Below, one piece after another: positions 8,602 through 18,160 of a DNA stretch of 64,000 nt (its first letter is position 1; every line of letters starts with the position of its first letter). Position numbers and translations under genes: made by a program. The notes beneath the pieces are model-generated. The model was given only the letters and a program-made list of their open reading frames with translations. It was not told the origin of the DNA and did no database searches. This DNA is from Phytophthora colocasiae (lineage: Eukaryota; Oomycota; Peronosporomycetes; Peronosporales; Peronosporaceae). The DNA lies in the NCBI GenBank assembly GCA_018806915.1, contig JAGKQI010000048.1, positions 620,001 through 684,000 of the forward strand. Reading direction: 5' to 3'.

Positions 8602-10911
8602 ATGGGGAGAAAGCGAGATCCAGTGCGCGCAAACTTCCGGAATACAAGAGAGCCATGCAACCAGCACGGGTCGTACTATCATCATTGTCTACACTGCGCC
8701 CACGAGAAAGAAACTCTAACGAAGAGAGATGCAGAGGCAGGTGCTGCTTTTGAGCTCAAGAAGATTTACGGTAATGTTGACGCAATGCGAAAGCATATTG
8801 CGAGTTGCCCATTCACTCCAGAAGCGCGCATGGCACGAATTGCTTCGGTTTCTCCAGGCAAGATCTTTCAAACCTCTCAAACGGCTTCATCGGCTCATCC
8901 TGAAGACCCGCTGACGCGATCGGAAATTGACCGCAAGCTGAGACTACTCCTTGAGCTTCAAGCTGAAAACAATATTGCGGATTCATTCATTGAGAACGAC
9001 TCTACCCTGCGACTTATTAAAGACTTTGAGCCCCGACTTCTTGACCACTTGCCGTCACGACGAACGTTTGGCGGACCTTTCCTACAAAAGTATGCTAAGA
9101 AGGTGATCGAGGCTGAATCTGAAAAGATTATGGATCTTCAGCACAAATCAGGAGGACGCATGAATTTGCTGAGTGATGTGTGGCAAAACATTTCCAAGAA
9201 GCATTTGCTAGGGGCACAGCTTGGGCTTTTTGGATCCGTCGCTACGCTTGGTTTATTTCCTACGAGTTCTCGCCACGATGGATTGGAGTTAGCATCTCAA
9301 ACGGAAAATTTAATGGAGAAGGCTGAGCTAAAAGGGTGGTGCATCGGTGGGGTAGTCACGGACGACGCTGGTCAATGTCGCCGCTGCCGAAAAATTTTGG
9401 CACCGCGATGGCCAAAAGTTGTATTCCTGAAGTGCTTTGCACATGATATGAACAACCTGATGAAAAGTATTCTCAGAATTGATTCATTTCGGCAGGTTTC
9501 TGCTCAAGCTCAAGCTCTGGTGAAATTCCTAAATGCTTCTTCGTCAAAATGGCTGCCCCGTGTACAAGCAGAAATGGAACAGACGTATGGAGGGTCATGG
9601 CAATTTAAGACGCTATGCCCAACGCGGTGGAACTCAATGCAAGGGTGCTTCGCTTCACTTCTTCGAGTGAAAACTTCAATGCAAGTCTTCGCGGTTAAAT
9701 ATCGTGACGATCCTGATTTCAATTCGACTCTACGTGTATTAGAAGATCCTGCATTTTGGACATTGTTGAAGGCCGCAGAGCAAGTAGTGAACCCAATATG
9801 CTTCGCTTCGTTTAAGCTCCAAAGTGATGAAAACACGCTTGCCGATGTGGTAGTCGTTTTCCGCGATCTTTACGACAAGTACAGCACCAGCCTTTACCGC
9901 GATGATCTTTTGAGATTGATTGAAGCAAGGTGGGCGGACTGTGAGCAGCCACTATTCATGCTTGCACTCCACCTACATCCGGCCTATTTCAAGGACGCCG
10001 TGCAATTGGTAGACACAAAAGTATCTGGCCGTCGAAGTATTTGTGAAATTGCGGAGTACTACTACAGACGACTTCTCGATGATGACCCTGTCACTATTGC
10101 TGGGGAGCTGGATGACTGGCTGGACGGCACATATACGAGTAAGGTGCTGAGGCATTTTGAAACCAGTTCTTTACCTCCTTTAGCAGCGTTTTGGCGTCAT
10201 CTGAAGAACAACAACCCGACTCATTACCTCCCAAAGCTAGCGCTGACTATACTCGCTGTTTCCGTGAATACAGCAACCTGTGAGCGGTATTTTTCGGAGC
10301 TGGCGCTAATTCACACTTCGCTTCGCAACAGGATGGACGCAGAGAAGGCAAGGAATTGGGCAGCAATAAGGAAAACCTTGCGGGAAAAGTCATCAAAAAA
10401 GGTCGAGGTAAAGCCACCAGCAAAGCGAATGACGTTTACCAACGAATTCGCCAAGGTATCAGCGTTCAGCACGCCAGATCGCCGAAGCTCAAGCTCTCGG
10501 GGTTCGTCACCGTTTACACCAGCTCAGAACCGGCCAGCGATGAATCAGGACTCTGCTAGAGATGATGAAGAAGACGACTTCCAGGTTGACGATGTCGTTA
10601 CCTACTGGGATACAGTATTATCTGCAATGGAAGAAGGAGACGACAGTGAACTGCACGCCTTACTCAATATGGTAGACGCCATACATCGTGAAGAAGCTGG
10701 TCTGGTTGTCGACGAGGAAGAAAAGACTGAGGAGGAAGAGGAAGATACGCGCCCAATCGACCGTATGCCATTTCCTGATCATGACGATAAAACATTTCCA
10801 CAGGAGAATATTTCGTTGCGTAGCCTACGCGGACGGAAGGTGTCGCTCGGTCGGCTGCGCACACAGGAAAAAATTAGTACGCACCGCCGACTCGATTTCA
10901 CAAACTTGTAA
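8602..10911 (+). CDS. hAT family transposase
   Basis: 769 residues, uninterrupted from the ATG at 8602. The N-terminus has a BED-like Cys/His finger (CNQHGSYYHHCLHC, then HIASC at about residues 60-65). The core resembles the DUF659/hAT RNase H-like fold, with candidate catalytic Asp residues in LLSDVWQNIS and VVTDDAGQCRRC. The C-terminal dimerisation signature is clear: ATCERYFSELALIHTSLRNR. A Ser-rich linker and a strongly acidic Glu/Asp tail follow. It cuts and pastes elements bearing its terminal inverted repeats in the nucleus. The intact frame and nearby inverted repeats suggest it could be active or only recently silent. Confidence 0.88.
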   Translation: MGRKRDPVRANFRNTREPCNQHGSYYHHCLHCAHEKETLTKRDAEAGAAFELKKIYGNVDAMRKHIASCPFTPEARMARIASVSPGKIFQTSQTASSAHPEDPLTRSEIDRKLRLLLELQAENNIADSFIENDSTLRLIKDFEPRLLDHLPSRRTFGGPFLQKYAKKVIEAESEKIMDLQHKSGGRMNLLSDVWQNISKKHLLGAQLGLFGSVATLGLFPTSSRHDGLELASQTENLMEKAELKGWCIGGVVTDDAGQCRRCRKILAPRWPKVVFLKCFAHDMNNLMKSILRIDSFRQVSAQAQALVKFLNASSSKWLPRVQAEMEQTYGGSWQFKTLCPTRWNSMQGCFASLLRVKTSMQVFAVKYRDDPDFNSTLRVLEDPAFWTLLKAAEQVVNPICFASFKLQSDENTLADVVVVFRDLYDKYSTSLYRDDLLRLIEARWADCEQPLFMLALHLHPAYFKDAVQLVDTKVSGRRSICEIAEYYYRRLLDDDPVTIAGELDDWLDGTYTSKVLRHFETSSLPPLAAFWRHLKNNNPTHYLPKLALTILAVSVNTATCERYFSELALIHTSLRNRMDAEKARNWAAIRKTLREKSSKKVEVKPPAKRMTFTNEFAKVSAFSTPDRRSSSSRGSSPFTPAQNRPAMNQDSARDDEEDDFQVDDVVTYWDTVLSAMEEGDDSELHALLNMVDAIHREEAGLVVDEEEKTEEEEEDTRPIDRMPFPDHDDKTFPQENISLRSLRGRKVSLGRLRTQEKISTHRRLDFTNL

Positions 10912-11199
10912 GTGAATATACTTGTTTCATATGCACATTTATCTTGTCAGTGTACTTGCCGTTCGAAATCTGCGTTGCCACTGACTCGACGATGGTCGCA
11001 GCCGTATCACGCGGAGGTGACTGCTGACATGCATCTGCTCTAGCCACTAGTCAGCTCTAGGACAAAATGCGATACGGGTGAAGTCGTAGAGGCAGCATCT
11101 CGGAGACATCCACGGTGTGATGTTGTCGTCGTTCAAGTGACCTCCTTCAGAAAGACGCAGATCTGCTGTTGATGTACTCGACCACGTTCTGCAGGATCC
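10912..11199. other. Non-coding spacer inside hAT element
   Basis: Between the transposase stop and the captured ARF-GEF fragment. No coding signal or repeat was recognised. Confidence 0.4.
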
Positions 11200-12527
11200 C
11201 TAATAGCACTTCCCAATCGTGGAAGTCATGCATGTACACAAAATAAGATTGGCCTTCAGCAGCATGATGCCCTTAAAAGGGTCCCGACACGAGACCAGCG
11301 TCTCCAGAAGGCTCATAAGCGATTGTTCGTGTAGTTTACGCGTCAAACGCAGCCAATTCTCCTTCTCCAAGATCCCACCACCAAGTTTCATTACTTCGTC
11401 ACGCAGCATCTGGTTAACGAGCGAGAAACTCTCATCAATTTTCTTTTCTTAGGCTCAGAGGTAGTACGACAATGATCCCCAAAGCGAGCCACTGTTACCA
11501 CTCTGGCCGTGGATTCCGTACGCTGTACCTTGGCTGGATTGCATCAGTGCTTCATTCTACTACGAACAGCAGTTTGACGCTCTGCTTGGCGTCGAGAACG
11601 CTCTCGCGTCTCTCCAGACAGGCCAGTTCAAGTTTGACCTCTTCCAGGCGATAACTTAAGCGGGGATGGAGCGTGAGGCGACAAACCGCCCTGCCGATGT
11701 CGGAGGTAACGGCACACCACGAGAGTCCACAAAGTCATCAATCTCCACCAGGGACGTGGGAACGGCATCCAACTCGTTGAACCTCAGCATACCCTCCACG
11801 ACATTCGACCAACCCTTGCGAAAATACTCGTTCGTGTTCTGAACGAACTGGAACAGCAACTTGAAAGACAACAGAGCACGACGAGTTATCGCTCCTTGCA
11901 CTAAATCTTCGTCAATTGACCCTTCAACGTGCTGTGGAGCTGCCAAGACCTCAATCTCCGATCCATCATCTTGTCGCCAAACAATTCGTTCTCCGACGAT
12001 TTCCGATGATCCTTTCTCGGATGGAGAACTAGAGCGCTTCAATACATTGACGATACTCGGCGGGACGTATACCTTCTCTCCACTCAAGATTCCGTGAGCA
12101 AACGTGAAGAAAAACGAGGCTAGAGACCCCATAATATTGTTGAACTCGTCGCTCATATCATAGCACAGCATGATCTTGGCACTGTTGTTCAGCCCCTCTA
12201 ATGACCGCTTCATGTTGGTCAGGTCGCAGGTTTTTCAAACGCCAGCAGAATGCTCTTGATAGTGCTCCCCGAGATCAAATTGAACATATCCTTCTCATAC
12301 AGACCCGCCCGTAGCCTGAGGATGCTTGTGTTTGAAGTGAAACTAGCGCCGACCACATTCTCCGAGCGCTTCAAAACGCCATCCCACTGCATTGAGTCGA
12401 AGAAGGAGATTACATGAAGTCGGACACGTCGCGTTGCATCTGGATTCACATGGTTGACAGCCAGCAGACCGACAATTAGAGCGAACGTGGTGGTGAACTC
12501 GAAGTACATGATAGACTTGAGAGCCAA
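11200..12527 (-). pseudogene. Captured GBF1/GEA-type ARF-GEF fragment
   Basis: Three minus-strand segments are colinear with the region just after the Sec7 domain of GBF1-class ARF guanine-nucleotide exchange factors. 12527-12219 ends with LYEKDMFNLISGSTIKSIL. 12213-11656 has the landmarks SDEFNNIMGSLASFF and RKGWSNVVEGMLRFNEL, then VEIDDFVDSRGVPL. 11520-11200 has GSLWGSLSYYL and LVNQMLRDEV. They correspond to the post-Sec7 HDS1 region. The frame is broken at about 12219, 11656 and 11450, and there is no Sec7 catalytic part. It lies wholly inside the hAT element, antisense to the transposase, so it looks like a transposon-captured host fragment rather than a gene. Confidence 0.7.
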
Positions 12528-12539
12528 ACGCCAGGAACT

Positions 12540-12700
12540 TAGGCCATTATTTGGGTTGCAACAGTATTTTGGTAAATCGATTTGACGGGGTTCATTCGAT
12601 AAAAAAGTATAAAAACTTTTAAATCGAAAAAATAAAAAAGTTTTTTATTTTTATTTTTATTTTATTTTGATAAAAAAGGTTCCATATTTTTATTGCCATC
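12540..12700. repeat. AT-rich subterminal region and right hAT end
   Basis: Long A/T runs and the terminal TTTTTATTGCCATC mirror the left end at 8376-8450. Confidence 0.7.
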
Positions 12701-12901
12701 ACTGGCTCAGTCTCACTTATTCCCAACACTTGGACCTCCACGTCGCCCCTAGCGTCATCAGACACCTCCTCTAGGATCCTGTACCATGGGAACGGTACCC
12801 GGGCTCGGACCACCCAGACGCCGAGGCCGCTTGGGTCTTTCCGTAGCCAGACGAGGGCCCAACGCCGCTGGAACACCCCCTTCAATCCCGGATACGGGAC
12901 A
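12701..12901 (-). repeat. 3' LTR of outer gypsy element, proximal part
   Basis: From the shared GCTCAGTCTCACTT to GGATACGGGACA it matches 41102-41298 closely. In element sense it starts TGTCCCGTATCC and is preceded by a polypurine tract (GTCGGGGGGAA on the minus strand, 12902-12912). Small open frames across it are incidental. Confidence 0.85.
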
Positions 12902-13092
12902 TTCCCCCCGACTAGAAGTCCGCCGTCCTCGGAGGACACCGCGTTGGACCTCGTCAGCCAGGTCCCGTAAGCGTTCGGCCATATCCTCCCCCGAGTCCTC
13001 GACGTCTCCGTCAGGCTCTTTACCAGAAGACGAGGAAGCCGCTATCTCCTCACTAAATGGTATCTTGATTTGAGCACGGACGACCGGCCTCT

Positions 13093-13911
13093 TCAGGCGC
13101 AAAATGTTGTCTTCTTCAGCCCTATAGCGTCCGAAGCGTTCCGTTGCACGCTGTCCAACGCATCCTCAATAATCCCACGAGGAGCGATCTTCCGTAGTCG
13201 ACCGTCTCGATCCCCAAGGCGCCATCCGTGTGTGACTAGTCCGATTAACCCCACTATTTGCGTGACCAGGAGTCCCTGTGCCGTCCAGTCCCAGTAGTAA
13301 CTCGAAGCGTTCAGGACGACCAGAGCAATGAAGACCCCCGAAGCTCCACACAGCACAAACTCCAGTACATCGAATAGTAACATAGGAATGTGGATAGTCA
13401 TGGACAACGTGAGGAGTGTGGCCCAGCATAAACCTTGAACACCTCCATAAATGCGCTTCCAAGCGTTGGTACACCCTTCCCTCCACGCTAAGCAGTAGCG
13501 TTCCACCGAAGCACACGTTTCCAGCACGAGGTCAGGACCGTATTCACCAAACGTCACTTGGAATGCAAGCCACCAGCTTCGGTGCATGCGCCCATACCGC
13601 CCATACTCCAAAGCGTTCTGCTCTAGTACCTGCACGGGGACTGCGAAGAAGGTGCTCCACAAAGCGTACCCGTAAGCCAACCCGTGCAATCTCCGAAAAG
13701 AAGGGTTCCGGAGCACTTCCTGGTAGCGAGAAGAGTAGTCCAGCCACATGCCGCCGTTCAATCTCGTGACTCTCCAAACCTCGGTGCCGAACGTCCACGC
13801 CGCATCTCGTAAAGGCGTCGTCACGATCCACGCGACAACCGTTCCGATGTACACAGGTAGGAGTTCGAACCGTGCATATTCAGCCCACACATAGCTGGCC
13901 CACGCTTCCAT
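13093..13911 (-). CDS. Putative multi-pass membrane protein of outer gypsy element
   Basis: 272 residues, intact, on the same strand as pol and between integrase and the 3' LTR, where gypsy retroviruses and some plant elements carry an env-like ORF. Hydrophobic segments are visible near residues 15-35 (LLPVYIGTVVAWIV), 78-98, 165-185, 188-208 and 210-235 (GLLVTQIVGLIGLV), so four to six membrane passes are likely. The C-terminus is charged. No signal peptide, fusion peptide or furin-like site is evident, and the many passes do not resemble a typical envelope glycoprotein. Function is unknown. It is divergent from the antisense ORF that starts 310 bp away. Confidence 0.5.
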   Translation of the reverse strand: MEAWASYVWAEYARFELLPVYIGTVVAWIVTTPLRDAAWTFGTEVWRVTRLNGGMWLDYSSRYQEVLRNPSFRRLHGLAYGYALWSTFFAVPVQVLEQNALEYGRYGRMHRSWWLAFQVTFGEYGPDLVLETCASVERYCLAWREGCTNAWKRIYGGVQGLCWATLLTLSMTIHIPMLLFDVLEFVLCGASGVFIALVVLNASSYYWDWTAQGLLVTQIVGLIGLVTHGWRLGDRDGRLRKIAPRGIIEDALDSVQRNASDAIGLKKTTFCA

Positions 13912-14221
13912 GAGCGTTCGTTTCCCCGTTCGGCTTCTTCCAGCAAAAGGAGAAATGAATGGCGCATCGCGTAAGTGATCCTTGCACGTCCCGCCGCACT
14001 CAAGTATCTTAACGGCGATCTGGTGTCATCAAGGGTCCGCCCTTCAGATGTAGATTTTCAGTTTCCGGCAACTTCAACTGGCAGCCATAAAGTTGGCCCA
14101 ATCATCGGTCTCTCGAAGTCTCCTTTCCTAAATTTTGTCAAATTTCGATGCGCCAGGTCCCATAAGGAACCGTCTCCAGTTTCAGATTCGGCAACTTTCC
14201 TCTCGCCGCACAGCTCCCACT
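13912..14221. promoter_or_regulatory. Possible divergent promoter inside outer gypsy element
   Basis: 310 bp without a convincing ORF between the start of the minus-strand membrane ORF and the plus-strand antisense ORF. Both coding units face away from it, so a shared bidirectional promoter is inferred from layout alone. No core element was confirmed. Confidence 0.3.
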
Positions 14222-16134
14222 ATGGGTAAATCCCGTCTCCCTTCCGACGAACAGAAGCTGCTGAAGCGGCTCATGGAGCGCTACGCAGAGGAAGAATCCG
14301 ACACGGAAGACTCGGCCACGGTCAGTGCTCAAGAAGCGTTCTGGTCCGAGATGCGCGCAGTGCTGAGCGTAAACGAAGGCTCAACGGGATTGGACATCCT
14401 GGACGACATTGCGGAGGCGGTGATCGATCAGACTAGCGCGGCGCCGGACGCTTTCAGCGGTCCCGTTCTTATCCCCCCGAAGCCCACGCGTCAGAAGGCC
14501 AGTAAGCGTCCCGAGACTCATCCTCGTTTCACAACCAACGGGTCCAAGAGTTCTTCTTCTACGGAGTCTTCCCCAAAGAACGCTTCCAAGTCCAAGTCAA
14601 AGTCGCCCCGGAAAAGGAAGGAGCGATCAACAGGCGGGTCGTCAGCGTCGCAGTCGTTGCCTCGGAAAACTCCATACTTTACAGAAGCGTTGGCGGATAC
14701 CACGCCTCAAGAAATTCGTGACGACTTGGAGGATTTGTACCGTCGAGCGGCTCGTTCGGACCGTTCCACTTTCCAGTTAGCGTTCCCCTGGGAGGGTTCT
14801 CGCCTCTGGTATGATCCGGAGGAATACCCCCACGTGTACACGGCTCACTGGCGTTGGTGGAATCGTGATCGGCAGGTGTTCTTTGACTGGCAGCTTCACG
14901 TCCCGTTGAAGACTCAAGCCGCCCAGACCCGCCGCAGGAAGCAGAAGATGGAGGCGGCCGCACGCCGCATCGAGTTTCTCTCCTTCTGTATCAAGACTTA
15001 GGGCTTTTATAATTTCTTGGAGCTCATGGAGAATTGCGACGACTCGAGGACTTTGATGTGGTGGGGAGGTCAGCCAGGGCGCAATCAGTCTCGAGGGCCC
15101 GGATACCATGGACCAGTGATCGAAAGCCTCCCATTCCTCCGCCGACGCGACGCCGCGGAGTACGCTTCCAAGGTCAAGAACGCTTTGAAACCGTTCAAGT
15201 TGAACGAAGGTGGCTTCACAAGCGTTACTAATCTGTTGCTGTGGGCCGATGCCTTGGATCCTGACCATCATCGCCCCGAAAGTCGTCTCGACGATCGAGC
15301 CCTCGCTCTCGTCCTCATCGATCTTCAGTCAGACCGTCAGCCCCGCCCCGGCTGGGCAAACAACAACAAGGATGGCGTGTGGGCGGTCCTTCGCAAGTCC
15401 ACTCGGATTATCGACTTGGCTAGAGTCCTCGTCAAGCAGTTGCAAGATGGGACGTATAAGACGCCCGTCGTTAAGGCCTTCGACCCCAAGGAGATCAAGT
15501 CTTCCTACGACCAGTTCAAGATCAAGGGTTGTCCTTCAGCGCATGGGTCGGGAAGTATAGCAGCGAGTCGTATGGTACCAACTTTCTACAAGGCAGCCAA
15601 GCCAAAGTCGGCCAAGGCCAGAGCAAACGACCTTAGCGTGGTCCCTGACTCCTCCACGGGGACGACGGCCACGCCTTCCAAGAATCCCAAGTCCGCCGGA
15701 TCCAAGTCCTCTCAGGCCCCTTCCGAGCAAGACCGTTCCCGGGAACGCTTCGAGTTCCGACTCAAGTTCGGCAACCAGCAAGTCCCAGGACGCCTCTCCA
15801 GCCGAGTCCTCCCCGAAGGATACCTCGTCCAGCGGGTCCGAGCCGAAGCCGTCGCCAGCCAGCAAGCCGGCAGCCGGTCCTCCCAGCAGCCCTCCGGCAT
15901 CGCCCCACTCATCACCCAAGCCGAAGTCCAAGGACGGGGCTTCAGGGTCCGGTAAGAAGTCGGCTTCCTCCCCCCCAATCGGGCGCCAACTCTGAGGACG
16001 AGGCTAGTGACGAGAGCGACAGCGAGGCTAGCGACAACGATGATGAGGTCTCCGACTACGAGCCGCACTCTGACTCGGAAGAAGAGAAGCCGCCGGCCAA
16101 GAAGCAGAAGGTCCAGGACTCGTCGACTTCGTAG
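14222..16134 (+). pseudogene. Antisense ORF of outer gypsy element, decayed
   Basis: Transcribed opposite to gag-pol. From the ATG at 14222 (MGKSRLPSDEQKLLKRLMER) the frame runs to a TAG at 14999-15001, continues in the same frame to about 15700, then changes frame twice (near 15690-15740 and in the C run near 15975) before a TAG at 16132-16134. The implied product is about 640 residues: an acidic N-terminus, a Ser/Lys/Arg-rich basic segment (KSKSKSPRKRKERS, a likely nuclear localisation signal), a folded-looking middle with several Trp residues (WEGSRLWYDPEEYPHVYTAH), a second domain (VTNLLLWADALDPDHHRPES), and a Ser/Pro-rich then strongly acidic tail ending in another basic cluster (PPAKKQKV). 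No known family is recognised. The nuclear signals suggest action on chromatin or DNA. Confidence 0.5.
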
Positions 16135-16485
16135 GTCCCTAATTGCTCGTTTCCTCCTTTTATCTTTTCAAGTTCAGGAACGGTAGCTTAGCGTTCTCCG
16201 CTTAAGCGTAATAACCGTAATTTCCATATCCACTAAGCGTAATAACCGTAATTTCCATATCCACTAAGCGTTCTCCGATACCGTTCCCAAATTCGTAATT
16301 CCCCAAAAATATAAACACGGCTTCCAGCCGTGCGTGCAATAAAAGTAATTCAAATCCAAAGTTCTCCACGGAGAACAACCGTTCCTTTCACCTCCCTTCT
16401 CCCGTCTTGACCCCACTCAGAGCAAGACCAGCCACGCTCCCTTAGAAGAGCATGCTATCCTCGTCGACAGCGACGTTAGCCTCTG
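16135..16485. repeat. Spacer with 31-bp tandem repeat
   Basis: Between the end of the antisense ORF and the end of the integrase tail, which converge. A 31-bp unit beginning TAAGCGTAATAACCG occurs twice exactly (16203-16233 and 16234-16264) with a third partial start. The area is rich in AGCGTT/ACCGTT hexamers and may hold transcript ends for both strands. Confidence 0.75.
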
Positions 16486-17103
16486 CTAACCGTGCACTGC
16501 GACGAGTCCCTTCTTTTTGCGTCGAGCGTTCTCGAACGCTTTGATCAGAACGTCGTAGTTGGGAAGAAGCGTTCCAGCAGGCCTCCACGCGACCTCGTAG
16601 GTGGCTAAGAGCACCAAGTATTGCGTGACGCCCTTCTCCTTCCTCCTAGCCAGAATGTCCACTACCGGCGTGTCAGCCCCTGACAGAGCCGTCTCCTCAC
16701 CCCCAATTACTAAGCGTTCCACATAACTCGTAGAAGGGAGGTCGTCTTCCCCGAGTGGACCCTCGTCGTCGACACCCGGCTGGCTGACGATCCCATCCGG
16801 TACTTCCGTAGGGAACGGTCTGCTCCACCATCCCTGGAAACGCTTCAGGCGATTCACATTGATGCTCACCACGCGGTTGGGGTGCGAAGGGATCGCTATT
16901 CGATAAGTGTTCTCCCCCACGGTACTCACGACACGGTACGGACCGTGCCAAGAGAACGCTAATTTCATGGTCGTGCGTTCGCCTCGACGAGCACGGAAGT
17001 ATTGGTACACCCACACCGGGTCCCCAACTTCAAACTTGGTCTCCACTCGGCCCGGTCGGAGGACATACCGGTCTTGGGCCTTTAGTAGTTGTCGCTCAAC
17101 CAT
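16486..17103 (-). CDS. Integrase C-terminal part, outer gypsy element
   Basis: 205 residues continuing the integrase in another frame. The reading frame extends upstream into the 55-bp gap (residues like NEVAAYRRRLYLSLRDTRR), so one small indel near 17160-17180 separates it from the catalytic part. The segment FEVGDPVWVYQYF...WHGPYRVV...NRVVSINVNRLKRF is the gypsy integrase C-terminal (GPY/F) module. The last 55 residues (PVVDILARRKEKGVTQYLVL then WRPAGTLLPNYDVLIKAF) look like a diverged chromodomain, which would guide integration to particular chromatin. Confidence 0.75.
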   Translation of the reverse strand: MVERQLLKAQDRYVLRPGRVETKFEVGDPVWVYQYFRARRGERTTMKLAFSWHGPYRVVSTVGENTYRIAIPSHPNRVVSINVNRLKRFQGWWSRPFPTEVPDGIVSQPGVDDEGPLGEDDLPSTSYVERLVIGGEETALSGADTPVVDILARRKEKGVTQYLVLLATYEVAWRPAGTLLPNYDVLIKAFENARRKKKGLVAVHG

Positions 17104-17158
17104 TCGTCGAGTGTCCCTCAGAGAGAGGTAGAGACGCCTACGGTACGCGGCGACTTCG

Positions 17159-18160
17159 TTACTCTTCCACTGTGTTATCCGTATTCAAGAACGCTAAGTC
17201 CAGCGGGAGCACGGGGTCTCGGCCGTAAAGGCTAAAGAACGGCGAGTCCTTCAGCGACTCGTGATAGGAAGTCCGGTACGCAAACAGAACCCGAGGCAGA
17301 TATAGATCCCAATCCGTCTGCGCTTCGTTCACGAACATTTTCAGCATGCCAATAAGCGTTCCATTGAAGCGTTCCACAAGTCCTTGGGTCTGCGGGTGGT
17401 ACGCTGCTCCGAACAACTTCTTAATACCAAGCGTCTCGTAGAAAGATCTCGCCAGCTCAGAGATGAAATTTGATCCTTGGTCGCTCAACAACCGTTCCGA
17501 GACTCCGTGTCTCGAAATGACCTCGTTCACCATAGTTTCCACAAACGTTACCGTGTCTAAAGCCCCGATAGCGAACGCTTCCACCCACCGGGTGAAATAG
17601 TCAGCGAACACTAGAATAAACTTGTTTCCACGAGGCGTGGTGACCAACGGTCCAATAGCGTCCACCACCAGTAGAGAGAACGGTCCCGACAGTTCCTGGA
17701 CCGGCATCCTCTGCATCAAACCGTTCTTCCAAGGACGGTACCCTTTTCCACTTCCGCACACCGTGCACTCCCGGACGTACTCAGCCACATCACTTTTCCA
17801 TCCATGCCAGAACGCATGCTTCCTAACCTTATCCAGCGTTTTCGTAACGCCTACGTGCGCCGCTAGCACGTCGGTATGACAGTGGTGTAGAACGGTAGAA
17901 ATGAATGGTAACGGTATAACCGGAACTTCGATAGAGCTAGCAGGCCCGGCTCGAGCCTTGAGGTAGACTTTCCTCATCAGCACGCCGTTCTTCACCTCAT
18001 AATTAGGCGCCATAAGAAGCGTCCGCGCCCTTAACTGCGGGTCGAGGGCCAATGCACCATCCTTCAAATAGGCGATCATCGCCATGATCCAAGGGGTACG
18101 CTTCTGTTCCTCAACGAAGCGTTCCTGCTGAAGTCCAAACAAGTCCACTGGCGAAACCAT
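17159..18160 (-). CDS. Integrase catalytic part, outer gypsy element
   Basis: 333 residues. The zinc-binding H-H-C-C motif is present (HHCHTDVLAAHVG...CTVCGSG), followed by the DDE core: Asp in VVDAIGPLVTTPRG, Asp in LLSDQGSNFI, Glu in GLVERFNGTL. The ATG overlaps the RNase H stop as TGATG, but the integrase-like frame stays open upstream of that ATG. A frame change near the six-G run at 18209-18214 is therefore more likely than a true separate start. The 3' end is cut off by a second frame change. Confidence 0.85.
   Translation of the reverse strand: MVSPVDLFGLQQERFVEEQKRTPWIMAMIAYLKDGALALDPQLRARTLLMAPNYEVKNGVLMRKVYLKARAGPASSIEVPVIPLPFISTVLHHCHTDVLAAHVGVTKTLDKVRKHAFWHGWKSDVAEYVRECTVCGSGKGYRPWKNGLMQRMPVQELSGPFSLLVVDAIGPLVTTPRGNKFILVFADYFTRWVEAFAIGALDTVTFVETMVNEVISRHGVSERLLSDQGSNFISELARSFYETLGIKKLFGAAYHPQTQGLVERFNGTLIGMLKMFVNEAQTDWDLYLPRVLFAYRTSYHESLKDSPFFSLYGRDPVLPLDLAFLNTDNTVEE

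Larger units (their letters stand above)
8376..12700 (+). mobile_element. hAT DNA transposon with captured host sequence
   Basis: Ends carry a terminal inverted repeat GATGGCAATAAAAA (8376-8389 and its complement at 12687-12700) followed by AT-rich subterminal DNA. The 4.3-kb insert splits an LTR that is intact at 40814-41298. It encodes a full hAT transposase (8602-10911) and, on the other strand, a decayed ARF-GEF fragment. An 8-bp target duplication, expected for hAT, is not visible: the flanks are CTCTTCGC and ACTGGCTC. The site may have changed after insertion. Confidence 0.8.

Noticed and set aside
8376..12700. 8-bp hAT target duplication
   Set aside because: The flanks CTCTTCGC and ACTGGCTC do not match, and the intact LTR copy does not settle the original site, so none is claimed.
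12619..13102. Small Pro/Arg-rich frames across the outer LTR
   Set aside because: They repeat in the other LTR copy, change with single indels and match no family. They are incidental frames in an LTR.
13093..13911. Classical env gene in the outer gypsy element
   Set aside because: No signal peptide, cleavage site or single anchor; several membrane segments instead. Kept only as a membrane ORF of unknown role.
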